This document shows positions 19,103-27,945 of a DNA stretch of 64,000 bases, piece by piece (the stretch's first letter is position 1; every line of letters starts with the position of its first letter). The notes beneath the pieces are model-generated. The model saw only the letters and a list, made by a program, of their open reading frames with translations. It was not told where the DNA came from and did not search any database. Where the stretch lies: the NCBI GenBank assembly GCA_017744315.1, contig JAGIBN010000008.1, forward strand, positions 104,806 through 168,805. The letters are read 5' to 3'. A program made the translations under genes and the position numbers. Source of the stretch: Porphyrobacter sp. Lineage in GTDB: Bacteria > Pseudomonadota > Alphaproteobacteria > Sphingomonadales > Sphingomonadaceae.

Positions 19103-20530
19103 CTAGCTATGGTCGGCAGCCTGGTCCGATGACCAACCTCCACCCAAAGCGCGGAACAGGTCGATCTGGGTGCGCGACACAAGGGCATCCTGACTCGCCA
19201 GCTGAGCCCTCGCCTCTGCCAGAGTGCGCTCGGCGTCGAGCCTCGCGAGCGAATTGATCGTGCCCTCGCGCTGTTGGGCGCTGATGATGCGCACGGTCCG
19301 CTCGGCCTGCTGGCTGGCCGATTGCAGAGCGGCGCGGCGTTCAAGGGCGCGAGCATAGTTGGAGAGGGCAGTCTCGGTCTCTTCCAGCGCCTGCAGCACC
19401 GTGCCGTCAAAAGCCGCCAGCGAACCCTGCGTGTCCGCCTCCGCCGCAGCAATCCGCGCGCGGGCCGGTTCCTGGTTGGGGAAACCCCAGCTCAGCAGCG
19501 AGCCGAGCACCCAGTTCAGAGGACCACCGGTAAACAGGTCTCCGATGTCCGGCCCGACGGAACCGATCCCTGCACCCAACGTGATGCGGGGGTAGAGGTC
19601 GGCCGTGGCAACGCCAATGCGCGCCGTGTCCGCTGCCAGGCGCCGTTCGGCGGCCCGGATGTCAGGCCGGCGGGCCAGCAAGGCCGCGCCGTCCCCAATC
19701 GGGATCGGGTCGTGGATTTCGAGGCCGATGCTGCGCTCTCCGGCGATCGCCGGCAATTCGGCCGGTGCGCGGCCGGTGAGCGTGGCGAGACGGAACAGCG
19801 CTGCCTGTCGCTCCGCCTCGATCGCCGGAATCTCCGCCGCCCGCTGTTCGCGCAGGGTGGCGATCTGGGCCACGGCCAGCCCCGTTTCCAAACCCGCATC
19901 GTGTCGCCGCGTAGCCAGCGCCAGCGACTGGTCGAGCAATCGCACGATATCGCGCGCTACCTCCAATCGCGCCGCGCCGGACGCGGCGTCGGCATAGGCG
20001 CGGGTGGTGTCGGCAACGACTATCACGCGCACGGCATCCGCATCCGCCTGGCTGGCCGCGAGATCGGCGCGCGCGGCCTCGACCGAGCGGCCGACGCGGC
20101 CGAACAGGTCGAGCTCGTATCCCACCTCGAAGCCGGCGTCGTAGCCCCATGATTGACGATCGGCACCGGGAGAAACCTGGCTCTCGGACAGGCGGCTATA
20201 GCTGCCGCCAGCCTCGATCGAGGTCTGGGGAAGCCGGTCGGCGCGAGCGCCGCGCAAGCCCGCTCTGGCCCGTTCGATCCGCGCCGCTGCCTGGCGTACG
20301 TCGGTGTTGGCGCTGAGCGCATCGGCGATCAGGCCGTCGAGCACGGGATCGTCATAGAGGCGCCACCAGTCGGCCGGCAGCGGGCTCGCCGAGACCGGCG
20401 GAGCGCCCGTGGAAATGAAGGGGCCGGACGCCGCAGGATGGGGGGAGTTTGCGACATAGTCCGGCCCCACCGCGCACCCCGCCAGGGCGAGCGCGGAAAG
20501 GGAGGCGAGAGTAAAAGAGCGGAAAGTCAT
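19103..20530 (-). CDS. RND efflux outer-membrane lipoprotein (NodT/OprM family)
   Basis: TolC-like outer-membrane factor of 475 residues. The N-terminus MTFRSFTLASLSALALAGC is a lipoprotein signal with lipobox LALAGC (Cys at residue 19), followed by AVGPDYV, the common start of NodT/OprM proteins. Two OEP repeats follow, with LDGLIADALSANTDVRQAAARIERARAGL and the ARRPDIRAAERRLAADTARIGVATADLYP motif. It ends the efflux operon, 8 bases after the pump gene. Substrate not predictable. Confidence 0.92.
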   Translation of the reverse strand: MTFRSFTLASLSALALAGCAVGPDYVANSPHPAASGPFISTGAPPVSASPLPADWWRLYDDPVLDGLIADALSANTDVRQAAARIERARAGLRGARADRLPQTSIEAGGSYSRLSESQVSPGADRQSWGYDAGFEVGYELDLFGRVGRSVEAARADLAASQADADAVRVIVVADTTRAYADAASGAARLEVARDIVRLLDQSLALATRRHDAGLETGLAVAQIATLREQRAAEIPAIEAERQAALFRLATLTGRAPAELPAIAGERSIGLEIHDPIPIGDGAALLARRPDIRAAERRLAADTARIGVATADLYPRITLGAGIGSVGPDIGDLFTGGPLNWVLGSLLSWGFPNQEPARARIAAAEADTQGSLAAFDGTVLQALEETETALSNYARALERRAALQSASQQAERTVRIISAQQREGTINSLARLDAERTLAEARAQLASQDALVSRTQIDLFRALGGGWSSDQAADHS

Positions 20531-20538
20531 CCTGGCAC

Positions 20539-23500
20539 CTATTCGGCAGGGGTCGAAAGAGGATCGTGGCCCTTGGGCCGCCAGCCATCGCGCAGCCGGG
20601 CGATGCGCTCACCCAGGCTGCGGCTGACGACGTAGAAGGTCGGCGTGAAGACGAGCCCGAAGCCAGTCACCCCGAGCATGCCGAAGCACACCGCGGTGCC
20701 GAGCGCCTGGCGCAGCTCCGCCCCGGCGCCGGTCGCGATCACCAGCGGCACCGAGCCGAGGATGAAGGCAAAGCTCGTCATCAGGATCGGCCGCAAGCGG
20801 GTCTTGGCCGCCTGCACCGCGGCTTGCGCCGGGGTCAGCCCGTCCTGCTCCTCACCCTGGCGAGCGAACTCCACGATCAGGATCGCGTTCTTCGCTGCAA
20901 GGGCAATCAGCACCACGAGGCCGATTTGCGTGAGCACGTTGTTGTCCATGCCCATCAGGTTGACCCCGATCATCGCCGCGAGCAGGCACATCGGCACGAT
21001 CAGGATGATCGCCAGCGGCATGACCAGGCTTTCGTATTGCGCCGCGAGCACCAGGAACACGAGCAGCACGGCCAGCGCGAAGACCATCGTGGCGGTGTCG
21101 CCAGCGAACTTCTGCTGGTAGGCGATACCGGTCCATTCGATGTCGTAGCCGTCCGACAGAGTCTGTTCGGAGACCTTTTCCATCGTCGTCAGCGACTGGC
21201 CGGACGAGAAGCCGGGCGCGGTGTCGCCATCAATGGCGACCGCCGGGGCGAGGTTGTAGCGCGTCACGCGATACGGCCCGGTGGTGTCGCTCAGCGTCGC
21301 CACCGAACCGATCGGCACCATCGACCCGTTCTCGGAGCGAGTCTGCAGGTTGGCGATGTCCGAGGGACTGTCACGGAACGGCGCGTCAGCCTGTGCGGTC
21401 ACGCGGTAGGTGCGGCCGAGCAGGTTGAAGTCGTTGATGAACGCCGAACCGAGATAGACCTGCAGCGTCTCGAACACGCGCGCAGGCGGCACTCCGAGGA
21501 TCTGCGCCTTGTCGCGGTCGATATCGGCGCGGACCCGCGGGGTGCCGGTATCGAAGAACGTATAGACCCCGGCGAGGCCCGGCTGCTGGTTGGCCTGGGC
21601 AATGACGGCGTTGGCCGCATCCTGCATCGCACGGTAGCCCCGGCCGTTCTTGTCCTCGATCATCATGCGGAAGCCGCCCGCCGAACCGATGCCGCGGATG
21701 ACCGGCGGCTTGACGATCATCAGCCGAGCCTCGGTGATGTCGGCGGTCGCTTTCTGGGCCTCGGCGATCAGCTCGTCGATCGACTGGTTCTTGCCGGCGC
21801 GATCCTCGAAATCGTCGAGCACCCAGTAGGCAGCGGCCGCGCTGGCGGACTGCGTTTCAGAGGTGCCGTCGAAGCCCGAGAGCATGACCGTGCCCTTGAT
21901 CCCGTCGATCGGCAGCATGCGCGCGGCGACCTTCTTCATCACCGCATCGGTGCGCGATGTGGCCGAGCCCGGTGGGAGCTGGATGACGGTCAGGAAGTAT
22001 CCCTGGTCCTGCTGCGGGATGAAGCCGGTTGGGGTCATCCAGAGGGCTGCGGCAGTCAGCGCGATCAGTCCGGCATAGGCCGTCATCACCCGCTTCGGCA
22101 CGGCGACCAGCCGCGCGGTCCAGCGGCCGTAGGATTCGCTGAAGCGATCAAACCAGCTGTTGAACGCACCGCCGGCGCGATCGGCCAGCTGGTGCCAGTA
22201 GGCCCCGGCCGGAGCCGGCTCGTGCTTGCGCAGGAGAAGCGCGGAGAGCGCCGGGGAAAGCGTGAGCGAGACGATCAGCGAGATCACCGTCGCGGAGGAG
22301 ATCGTCACCGCGAACTGCTGGTAGAACGCGCCCGACATGCCGCCGATAAACAGCGTCGGCACGAACACGGCGCACAGCACCAGCACGATCGCGATCAGCG
22401 CGGCGCCGACCTCGTCCATCGAGGTGCGGGCGGCCTCCAGCGGGGTCATCCCGTTTTCGAGGTTACGCTCCACGTTCTCGACCACGACGATCGCGTCGTC
22501 GACCACGATGCCGATCGCCAGCACGAGCCCGAACAGCGAGAGGTTGTTGAGCGAGTAGCCCAGCATCGCCAGCACGGCGAAGGTGCCGACAAGCGAGACC
22601 GGGATCGCCAGCACCGGGATCAGCGAGGCGCGCCACTTCTGCAGGAACACGACAATGACCAGAACCACCAGCACGACGGCCTCGATCAGCGTGTGAACCA
22701 CGGCGTCGACCGACTGCTGGATGAACTCGGTGGGGTTGTAGACGATGCGGTACTCGAGACCGGCGGGAAACTGAGAGGAGAGCTCCTCCATCGCCGCCTT
22801 TACCTCTTCGGCCGCGGCGAGCGCGTTGGAGCCAGGCGCCTGCAGTACGGGGATGATCACCGAATCCTGATCGTCGAGGTAAGCCGAGGTGCCGTAGTCT
22901 TCGGCGCCGATCTCGACCCGCGCGACATCGCCCACGCGGACCTGGCGGCCCTGGGCATCGGTGCGGATCACCACGTTTTCGAACTGCTGCGGATCGGTGA
23001 ATCGGCCCTGCGTTTCGACGTTGAGCTGGAACGCGCTGCCCGGGCTCGGCGGCTGGCCGAGCGTACCCGCCGCGACCTGGACATTCTGAGCACGCAGGGC
23101 GGAGACGATCTCGCCCGCGGTCAGGTTGAGCGCCGCGGCGCGGCCGGGATCGATCCACACGCGCATGGCGAGCTCGCGGCTGCCGAACAGGCGCACGTCG
23201 CCCACGCCTTCGATACGGGCGAGCCGATCCTTGATGCGGGTCTGGGCGTAGTTGGAGATGTACTCGCGGCTGAGCGAACCGTCGGGCGAGATGAGGTTCA
23301 CCACCAGCAGGAAGTCGGGCGTGGTCTTTTTCGTCACGATGCCCAGGCGCCGCACTTCGTCGGGCAGACGCGGTTCGGCGATGGCGACCCTGTTCTGCAC
23401 CAGCACCTGCGCTTCATCGAGGTCCGTGCCCTGTTCAAAGGTCACGGTAATGGTCACGCGCCCGTCGCCAGTCGATTGGCTGGAGAGGTAGAGCATGCCG

Positions 23501-23724
23501 TCCACCCCGTTGATTTCCTGCTCGATCGGATTGGCGACCGTGTCGGCCACCGTCTCCGCCGAAGCGCCGGGGTACATGGCCGTGACCGTCACCGTCGGCG
23601 GCACGACTTCCGGGTACTGCGACACCGGCAGGAAGAAGTATGAGATCGCGCCGACGAGCGTGATGATCACGGCAATAACCGCGGCGAAGATCGGCCGGTC
23701 GATGAAGAAGCGGGACAGGCGCAT
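20539..23724 (-). CDS. RND multidrug efflux permease (HAE1 family)
   Basis: AcrB/MexB-type inner-membrane proton-driven pump of 1061 residues. ATG 23724 has GGAG about 9 bases upstream; an in-frame TTG 12 bases earlier is unlikely. It opens MRLSRFFIDRPIFAAVIAVIITLVGAISYFFLPVSQYPEV. Proton-relay aspartates are in the TM4 region GIVVDDAIVVVENVERN, and the second-half hallmark is ALAAKNAILIVEFA. Two large periplasmic loops and 12 membrane helices are seen. Co-transcribed with the adaptor upstream and the outer-membrane factor downstream. Confidence 0.95.
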   Translation of the reverse strand: MRLSRFFIDRPIFAAVIAVIITLVGAISYFFLPVSQYPEVVPPTVTVTAMYPGASAETVADTVANPIEQEINGVDGMLYLSSQSTGDGRVTITVTFEQGTDLDEAQVLVQNRVAIAEPRLPDEVRRLGIVTKKTTPDFLLVVNLISPDGSLSREYISNYAQTRIKDRLARIEGVGDVRLFGSRELAMRVWIDPGRAAALNLTAGEIVSALRAQNVQVAAGTLGQPPSPGSAFQLNVETQGRFTDPQQFENVVIRTDAQGRQVRVGDVARVEIGAEDYGTSAYLDDQDSVIIPVLQAPGSNALAAAEEVKAAMEELSSQFPAGLEYRIVYNPTEFIQQSVDAVVHTLIEAVVLVVLVIVVFLQKWRASLIPVLAIPVSLVGTFAVLAMLGYSLNNLSLFGLVLAIGIVVDDAIVVVENVERNLENGMTPLEAARTSMDEVGAALIAIVLVLCAVFVPTLFIGGMSGAFYQQFAVTISSATVISLIVSLTLSPALSALLLRKHEPAPAGAYWHQLADRAGGAFNSWFDRFSESYGRWTARLVAVPKRVMTAYAGLIALTAAALWMTPTGFIPQQDQGYFLTVIQLPPGSATSRTDAVMKKVAARMLPIDGIKGTVMLSGFDGTSETQSASAAAAYWVLDDFEDRAGKNQSIDELIAEAQKATADITEARLMIVKPPVIRGIGSAGGFRMMIEDKNGRGYRAMQDAANAVIAQANQQPGLAGVYTFFDTGTPRVRADIDRDKAQILGVPPARVFETLQVYLGSAFINDFNLLGRTYRVTAQADAPFRDSPSDIANLQTRSENGSMVPIGSVATLSDTTGPYRVTRYNLAPAVAIDGDTAPGFSSGQSLTTMEKVSEQTLSDGYDIEWTGIAYQQKFAGDTATMVFALAVLLVFLVLAAQYESLVMPLAIILIVPMCLLAAMIGVNLMGMDNNVLTQIGLVVLIALAAKNAILIVEFARQGEEQDGLTPAQAAVQAAKTRLRPILMTSFAFILGSVPLVIATGAGAELRQALGTAVCFGMLGVTGFGLVFTPTFYVVSRSLGERIARLRDGWRPKGHDPLSTPAE

Positions 23725-23774
23725 TTCGGGCTCCAACTGGAAGCTAGGTCGGAATTCTTAGAGGCTTGGGACGA

Positions 23775-25043
23775 TCAGTCGGCGACGGTCGCCGGGCCCG
23801 GAGGGGCTCCGGCTGGCGCCGCGACCGGAGCCGCCGGCTTGGGCGGATCGATCCGTCCGGCACGCGCGGTAACCTTGCCGCCAGGCATGGCCATCTGCGT
23901 GCCTTCGATCACCACCCGGTCGCCAGGCTCGAGCCCACCGCGCACGACGCGCAGGCCGCCGTCGATCACCGGGCCGAGCGAGACTTCCTTGGCCGAGACC
24001 GTGCCATCCTTGGCAACCACCAGCAGAAGCTTGCGCGTCTGGTCGGTCTGCACCGCCGTGTCGGGCACGAGCAGCGCCTTCTCGGTGCCGCCGGTCGCCA
24101 GGCGCATGTTGCCGAACATGCCAGGGGTCAGGAAGTTGTCGGGGTTATGGACCACGGCGCGGGCGCGGATCGTGCCCGAGTTGGGGTCGAGCCCGTTGTC
24201 GGTGAAGTCGAGCTGGCCGCTCCACTTGTAGTCGGCCTCGTCCTGCAGGCGGATTTGCACGTCGGCACCGCGTTCCTGCCCTTCGCGCTTCGACTTGAGG
24301 AAGGACCCTTCCGAACCGTCGAAGGCGAAGTAGAGCGGATCGGTTGCGACGATCGTGGTCAACAGCGTAGCCGCTGGGCCATCGCCCGCTGCGACGAGGT
24401 TGCCCGGATCGACACGGCGGTCAGACACGCGACCGCTGATCGGTGCCCGCACCGTGGTAAACTCGACATCGAGGCTGCGCGACCGCACCCGCGCCTGAGC
24501 TGCAGCGAGAGATGCGTTGGCGGCGGTAACCCGCGCCCGGAGCGCGTCGATCTCGCTCTTGGCTACGGCGTCATCTTCGACCAGCCGCAAGGCACGGTCG
24601 AGATTGGCGCGCGCCAACGAGAGGTCGCTACGCGCCGTGGCGACGCCCGCCTGTGCCTCTGCCAGTGCGGCCTGATAGGGGCGCGGGTCGATCGTGAACA
24701 GCGGCTGTCCCTGGCGCACGAACTGGCCGTCCTGGAAGTGGACCGCGGTAACCTGGCCCGAGACGCGCGGACGCAGTTCCACGCTTCGGCTCGCTTCGAA
24801 GCGGCCGATGTGCTCGTCCCACTGGGTGATCTCACGCTGCAGCGGCGTCGCCACGGTCACTACCGGCAAAGGCGGGGCTGCCGCCGGGACGCTGGTCGCG
24901 CGCAAGAGATACCAGGCCAGCGCCACAGCCGCGACGATCAGTACGATCCAGCCGGTGCGGCCGACCCGCCTCCGGCGGTCCGGCCTTTCAGCGTCCTCGA
25001 GCGCTCTCAGCTCGTCCATTTCGATTGGCGTCAGGTCGTTCAT
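23775..25043 (-). CDS. RND efflux periplasmic adaptor subunit
   Basis: Membrane-fusion protein of 422 residues that bridges the pump and the outer-membrane channel. After a charged cytosolic start (DAERPDRRRRVGR) comes a single membrane anchor (about residues 30-50, WIVLIVAAVALAWYLL). The lipoyl and hairpin domains follow, with VELRPRVSGQVTAVHFQDGQFVRQGQPLFTIDPRPY and the hairpin heptads, then a proline-alanine-rich tail. No lipobox, so it is anchored by the N-terminal helix. It lies 50 bases upstream of the pump gene. Confidence 0.93.
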   Translation of the reverse strand: MNDLTPIEMDELRALEDAERPDRRRRVGRTGWIVLIVAAVALAWYLLRATSVPAAAPPLPVVTVATPLQREITQWDEHIGRFEASRSVELRPRVSGQVTAVHFQDGQFVRQGQPLFTIDPRPYQAALAEAQAGVATARSDLSLARANLDRALRLVEDDAVAKSEIDALRARVTAANASLAAAQARVRSRSLDVEFTTVRAPISGRVSDRRVDPGNLVAAGDGPAATLLTTIVATDPLYFAFDGSEGSFLKSKREGQERGADVQIRLQDEADYKWSGQLDFTDNGLDPNSGTIRARAVVHNPDNFLTPGMFGNMRLATGGTEKALLVPDTAVQTDQTRKLLLVVAKDGTVSAKEVSLGPVIDGGLRVVRGGLEPGDRVVIEGTQMAMPGGKVTARAGRIDPPKPAAPVAAPAGAPPGPATVAD

Positions 25044-25275
25044 CGGGCGGTCCTCGAAAGGGCGTACACAACCACCTCCGGAAGCGAGAGCTTTCGGAAA
25101 AGCGATGCGAACAGGCAGGCAAATTTCGTCGAGGAAGCGCTGCGAAGGTCGTCATGACCCGCACAGCACTGCCTCGCAGCGTTCTGTACCGATAAGTATG
25201 TAATCTGACGTTCAGGTCAAGCGATATTTCTATACCGCCCGATATTTTTTTCGCAATGCAGCAAAAATCGGGGGG

Positions 25276-25875
25276 TCAGCGCCCCGGCCACACCGCCAGC
25301 GTAGCGTCGGCAACCTGCTGCAATTGCTCGCGACTTGCCCCAGCACCGGCTTGCACCGAAATGCCCTGGAGCACCGCGGTCAGGTACTGAGTCATGGCTT
25401 CGGCCTCGACCGTGATGGTGAAATCGCCTTCATCAATGGCCCGCTGCATGCGGTCCACCATGGCCCCGCGCGACGATTGCGCCCGCGAACGAACGTCCTG
25501 CTGGATCGGGGAATCCTTGCCGCCGCAGCTGACCGACGCGATCACACCCAGGCATCCCGGACACTCGCTGGTGATGTTCTGGATCGTACCCTCGAGCAGT
25601 CGCTGCGCCACGCCGCGAGCGGTCGGAGCGTCGAGCGCGCAACGGACATAGGCGAGCTTCTCACTCTCGTAGAGGTCCAGCGCGCGCTTGAAGAGCTCTT
25701 CCTTGTTGCCGAACGCGGCGTAGAGGCTTGGGCGGGTGATGCCCATGGCCTCGGTAAGGTCGGTCATCGACGCGGCGTCGTAACCCTTCTCCCAGAACAC
25801 GCGCAGCGCGACGGCCAATGCCTCCTCGACATCGAACTCGCGCGGGCGTCCTCTTACGGCAGCGGTCATTTCCAT
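25276..25875 (-). CDS. TetR/AcrR-family transcriptional regulator
   Basis: TetR regulator of about 199 residues. The N-terminal helix-turn-helix reads EEALAVALRVFWEKGYDAASMTDLTEAMGITRPSLYAAFGNKEELF (about 15-60); the C-terminal ligand domain holds ECPGCLGVIAS with a Cys-x2-Cys pair. Two ATGs, 25875 and 25869, are possible; no good ribosome site is seen. It lies 232 bases upstream of the efflux operon on the same strand, so it probably represses that operon. The gap is AT-richer than its surroundings and likely holds the efflux promoter. The inducer is unknown. Confidence 0.9.
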   Translation of the reverse strand: MEMTAAVRGRPREFDVEEALAVALRVFWEKGYDAASMTDLTEAMGITRPSLYAAFGNKEELFKRALDLYESEKLAYVRCALDAPTARGVAQRLLEGTIQNITSECPGCLGVIASVSCGGKDSPIQQDVRSRAQSSRGAMVDRMQRAIDEGDFTITVEAEAMTQYLTAVLQGISVQAGAGASREQLQQVADATLAVWPGR

Positions 25876-26001
25876 AACAGTTGGTATATAATCATTTCTC
25901 GCCGAGAGCCAAGCCCACACTGCAAGGCACCCTCCGGCCCCAGGGAGCCGGCGTTTTTTCATGCGCCGGAACATAGGTCAGGGCCCCGCAGTTAGCGCAC
26001 A

Positions 26002-27936
26002 ATGGTGTCACTGACAGCAAAGACCAGGGCAGCCTTGCCGACAGTGGTCCTTCCAACTTTGGGTGCCGTCGTATTGCTCGCGGTCTTGATCGGGACAGTC
26101 CTGCACTACTCAACGAGCCGCTCCGATGCCCTGGCGGTCGAGCGGCAAAACCAGTTTATCGTGCTCGCCATCCAGCAGAGCGTAGCGAAGATCGCGAATG
26201 ACCAGGAGGCGTCGACCGTGTGGGACGATGCGGTCGAACACCTGCAACAGCGGCCGCTCGACTACACCTGGATCGACAACAATCTCGGGATCTGGTTCCA
26301 CTCCTACTACGGACACGACGAAGTCTACCTGCTCGATCCCGACAACCGACCGGTTTACGCGATGCAGGCGGGAGTCAGAGCGCAGCCCGAGACCTTTGAG
26401 CGGGTTTCGGTGCCGGCGCTCCGTCTGGCAGAGGAACTGCGCGGATCGCTCAAGGCTGCCTCTGGCCCATACGCCGGGGGTGAAGGGCAAACCAAGGGTG
26501 CATGGGATGTTGCAGTCGTTGGTGGCCGGCCCGCCATCATCAGCCTCAAGCCGATAGTCTCCGAAACGAAGGAAAACGCTCTGCCCGTGGGCACGGAGTA
26601 CCTGCACGTCAGCGTTCGCTATCTCGACGGCTCATTTCTGGAGCAGCTTTCCCGCGATTTCCTGATCGAGGACGCGCGGTTCAGTTGGAAACCGGAAGGC
26701 AAGGCTTCGCTCCCGGTCCGCAACAGTGCGGAGCAGACCATTGGCTATATCGTCTGGTCGCCGTTCCAGCCCGGCCGGCAAGTCGAACGGCGCATGGCTC
26801 CGGCGCTTTGGGCCGCACTCCTGGCCGTCGCCGCGCTTTTGGGGTGGCTGCTCCACCAAGCCTCGACGCGGACGCGGGAGGAGAGGGAACTGCTCGAACT
26901 CACCTTCGAAAATGTGACCGAGGGCGTCCTGCTGACCGATCCCGACCTGCGGCTGATGATCTGGAATCAGCGCTTTTGCGACATGTTCGGCTTCGCACCT
27001 GAAAACGTGAAGGTCGGCAAAGAACTGCGGGAGTTGGTCCTCATCAATGCCCGGCGCGGAGAGGCTGGCGAAGGCGAGCCCGCAGAGATTGCCGAAAGCA
27101 TCATCGCCTCGATCGCAAAAGGGGGAGAACAGCGCGCCGAGATGCTGCGAGAGGATGGCCGGATACTCGACCTCTTCGGACGGACCATTTCCGGCGGTCG
27201 CTACTTGCTTATCGCACGAGACGTGACCGACGAACGGAAAGCCGCCCGGTTGAAGGACGAACTGGTCTCGACAGTCAGCCACGAACTACGCACCCCGCTC
27301 ACCGCCATAGCCGGGGCCCTGGGGCTGATGGTGGGATCGCCGGCCGAGCCGCTGCCGACCAAGGCGGCCAAGCTGGCTCAGATCGCGTTGCGAAACTGCG
27401 AGCGCCTCATCGCGCTCGTCAACGACCTGCTCGACATGGACAAGCTGGCGTCGGGACGTGCGGAGTTCGAATTCGACGAGGTCGACTTGCGCGAACTTGT
27501 CGCGGATTCCGTCGAACAGAACGAACTCTATGCTGAACGCTTCGGGGTGACCCTCAAATCAGACCTGCCCTCAAATCCGATCATGGCCCGCGTCGACACG
27601 CGCCGCATTCAGCAAGTGCTGGCGAACCTCCTCTCGAACGCCGCCAAGTTCTCCCCGCGCGACACAGAGGCAAAAGTGACGCTGGAGACCAACGGGGACT
27701 GGGCTCGGATCAGCGTCACTGATCAGGGGCAAGGGATAGCGCCCGAGTTCAGGAACCGCCTCTTCACCCGCTTCGCCCAGCAGGACGCCACCTCGCAAAG
27801 GCAGCAGTCAGGTACCGGGCTCGGACTGGCGATCACCAAAGCCATAGTCGAACGCCACGGCGGTCGGATCTGGCTCGACCCCGAGGTCGAGACTGGATCG
27901 ACATTTCACGTCGAACTGCCGATCACCAGTCCCTGA
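26002..27936 (+). CDS. CHASE4-PAS hybrid sensor histidine kinase (orphan)
   Basis: Membrane sensor kinase of 644 residues. A first membrane helix (about 13-35) is followed by a periplasmic CHASE4-like sensor domain (about 36-260; NDQEASTVWDDAVEHL is typical) and a second helix (about 263-285). Then come a PAS domain (about 293-405; VTEGVLLTDPDLRLMIWNQRF), a HisKA domain with the phospho-acceptor His427 in SHELRTPL, and the ATPase domain (N box LLSNAAKF near 541, G boxes DQGQGIAPEF and GTGLGLAITK). No receiver domain is fused and no response regulator gene is adjacent, so its partner lies elsewhere. Confidence 0.9.
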   Translation: MVSLTAKTRAALPTVVLPTLGAVVLLAVLIGTVLHYSTSRSDALAVERQNQFIVLAIQQSVAKIANDQEASTVWDDAVEHLQQRPLDYTWIDNNLGIWFHSYYGHDEVYLLDPDNRPVYAMQAGVRAQPETFERVSVPALRLAEELRGSLKAASGPYAGGEGQTKGAWDVAVVGGRPAIISLKPIVSETKENALPVGTEYLHVSVRYLDGSFLEQLSRDFLIEDARFSWKPEGKASLPVRNSAEQTIGYIVWSPFQPGRQVERRMAPALWAALLAVAALLGWLLHQASTRTREERELLELTFENVTEGVLLTDPDLRLMIWNQRFCDMFGFAPENVKVGKELRELVLINARRGEAGEGEPAEIAESIIASIAKGGEQRAEMLREDGRILDLFGRTISGGRYLLIARDVTDERKAARLKDELVSTVSHELRTPLTAIAGALGLMVGSPAEPLPTKAAKLAQIALRNCERLIALVNDLLDMDKLASGRAEFEFDEVDLRELVADSVEQNELYAERFGVTLKSDLPSNPIMARVDTRRIQQVLANLLSNAAKFSPRDTEAKVTLETNGDWARISVTDQGQGIAPEFRNRLFTRFAQQDATSQRQQSGTGLGLAITKAIVERHGGRIWLDPEVETGSTFHVELPITSP

Positions 27937-27945
27937 CTTACCGGA

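Noticed and set aside
20566..23643. Open frame of about 1,025 codons on the plus strand opposite the RND pump
   Set aside because: His/Arg/Asp-rich antisense shadow with no motif; the pump on the minus strand is unambiguous.
25180..25230. Palindromic TetR operator TACCGATAAGTATGTA in the efflux promoter
   Set aside because: Arms pair at only a few positions; not strong enough to call, although the region is the logical place for an operator.
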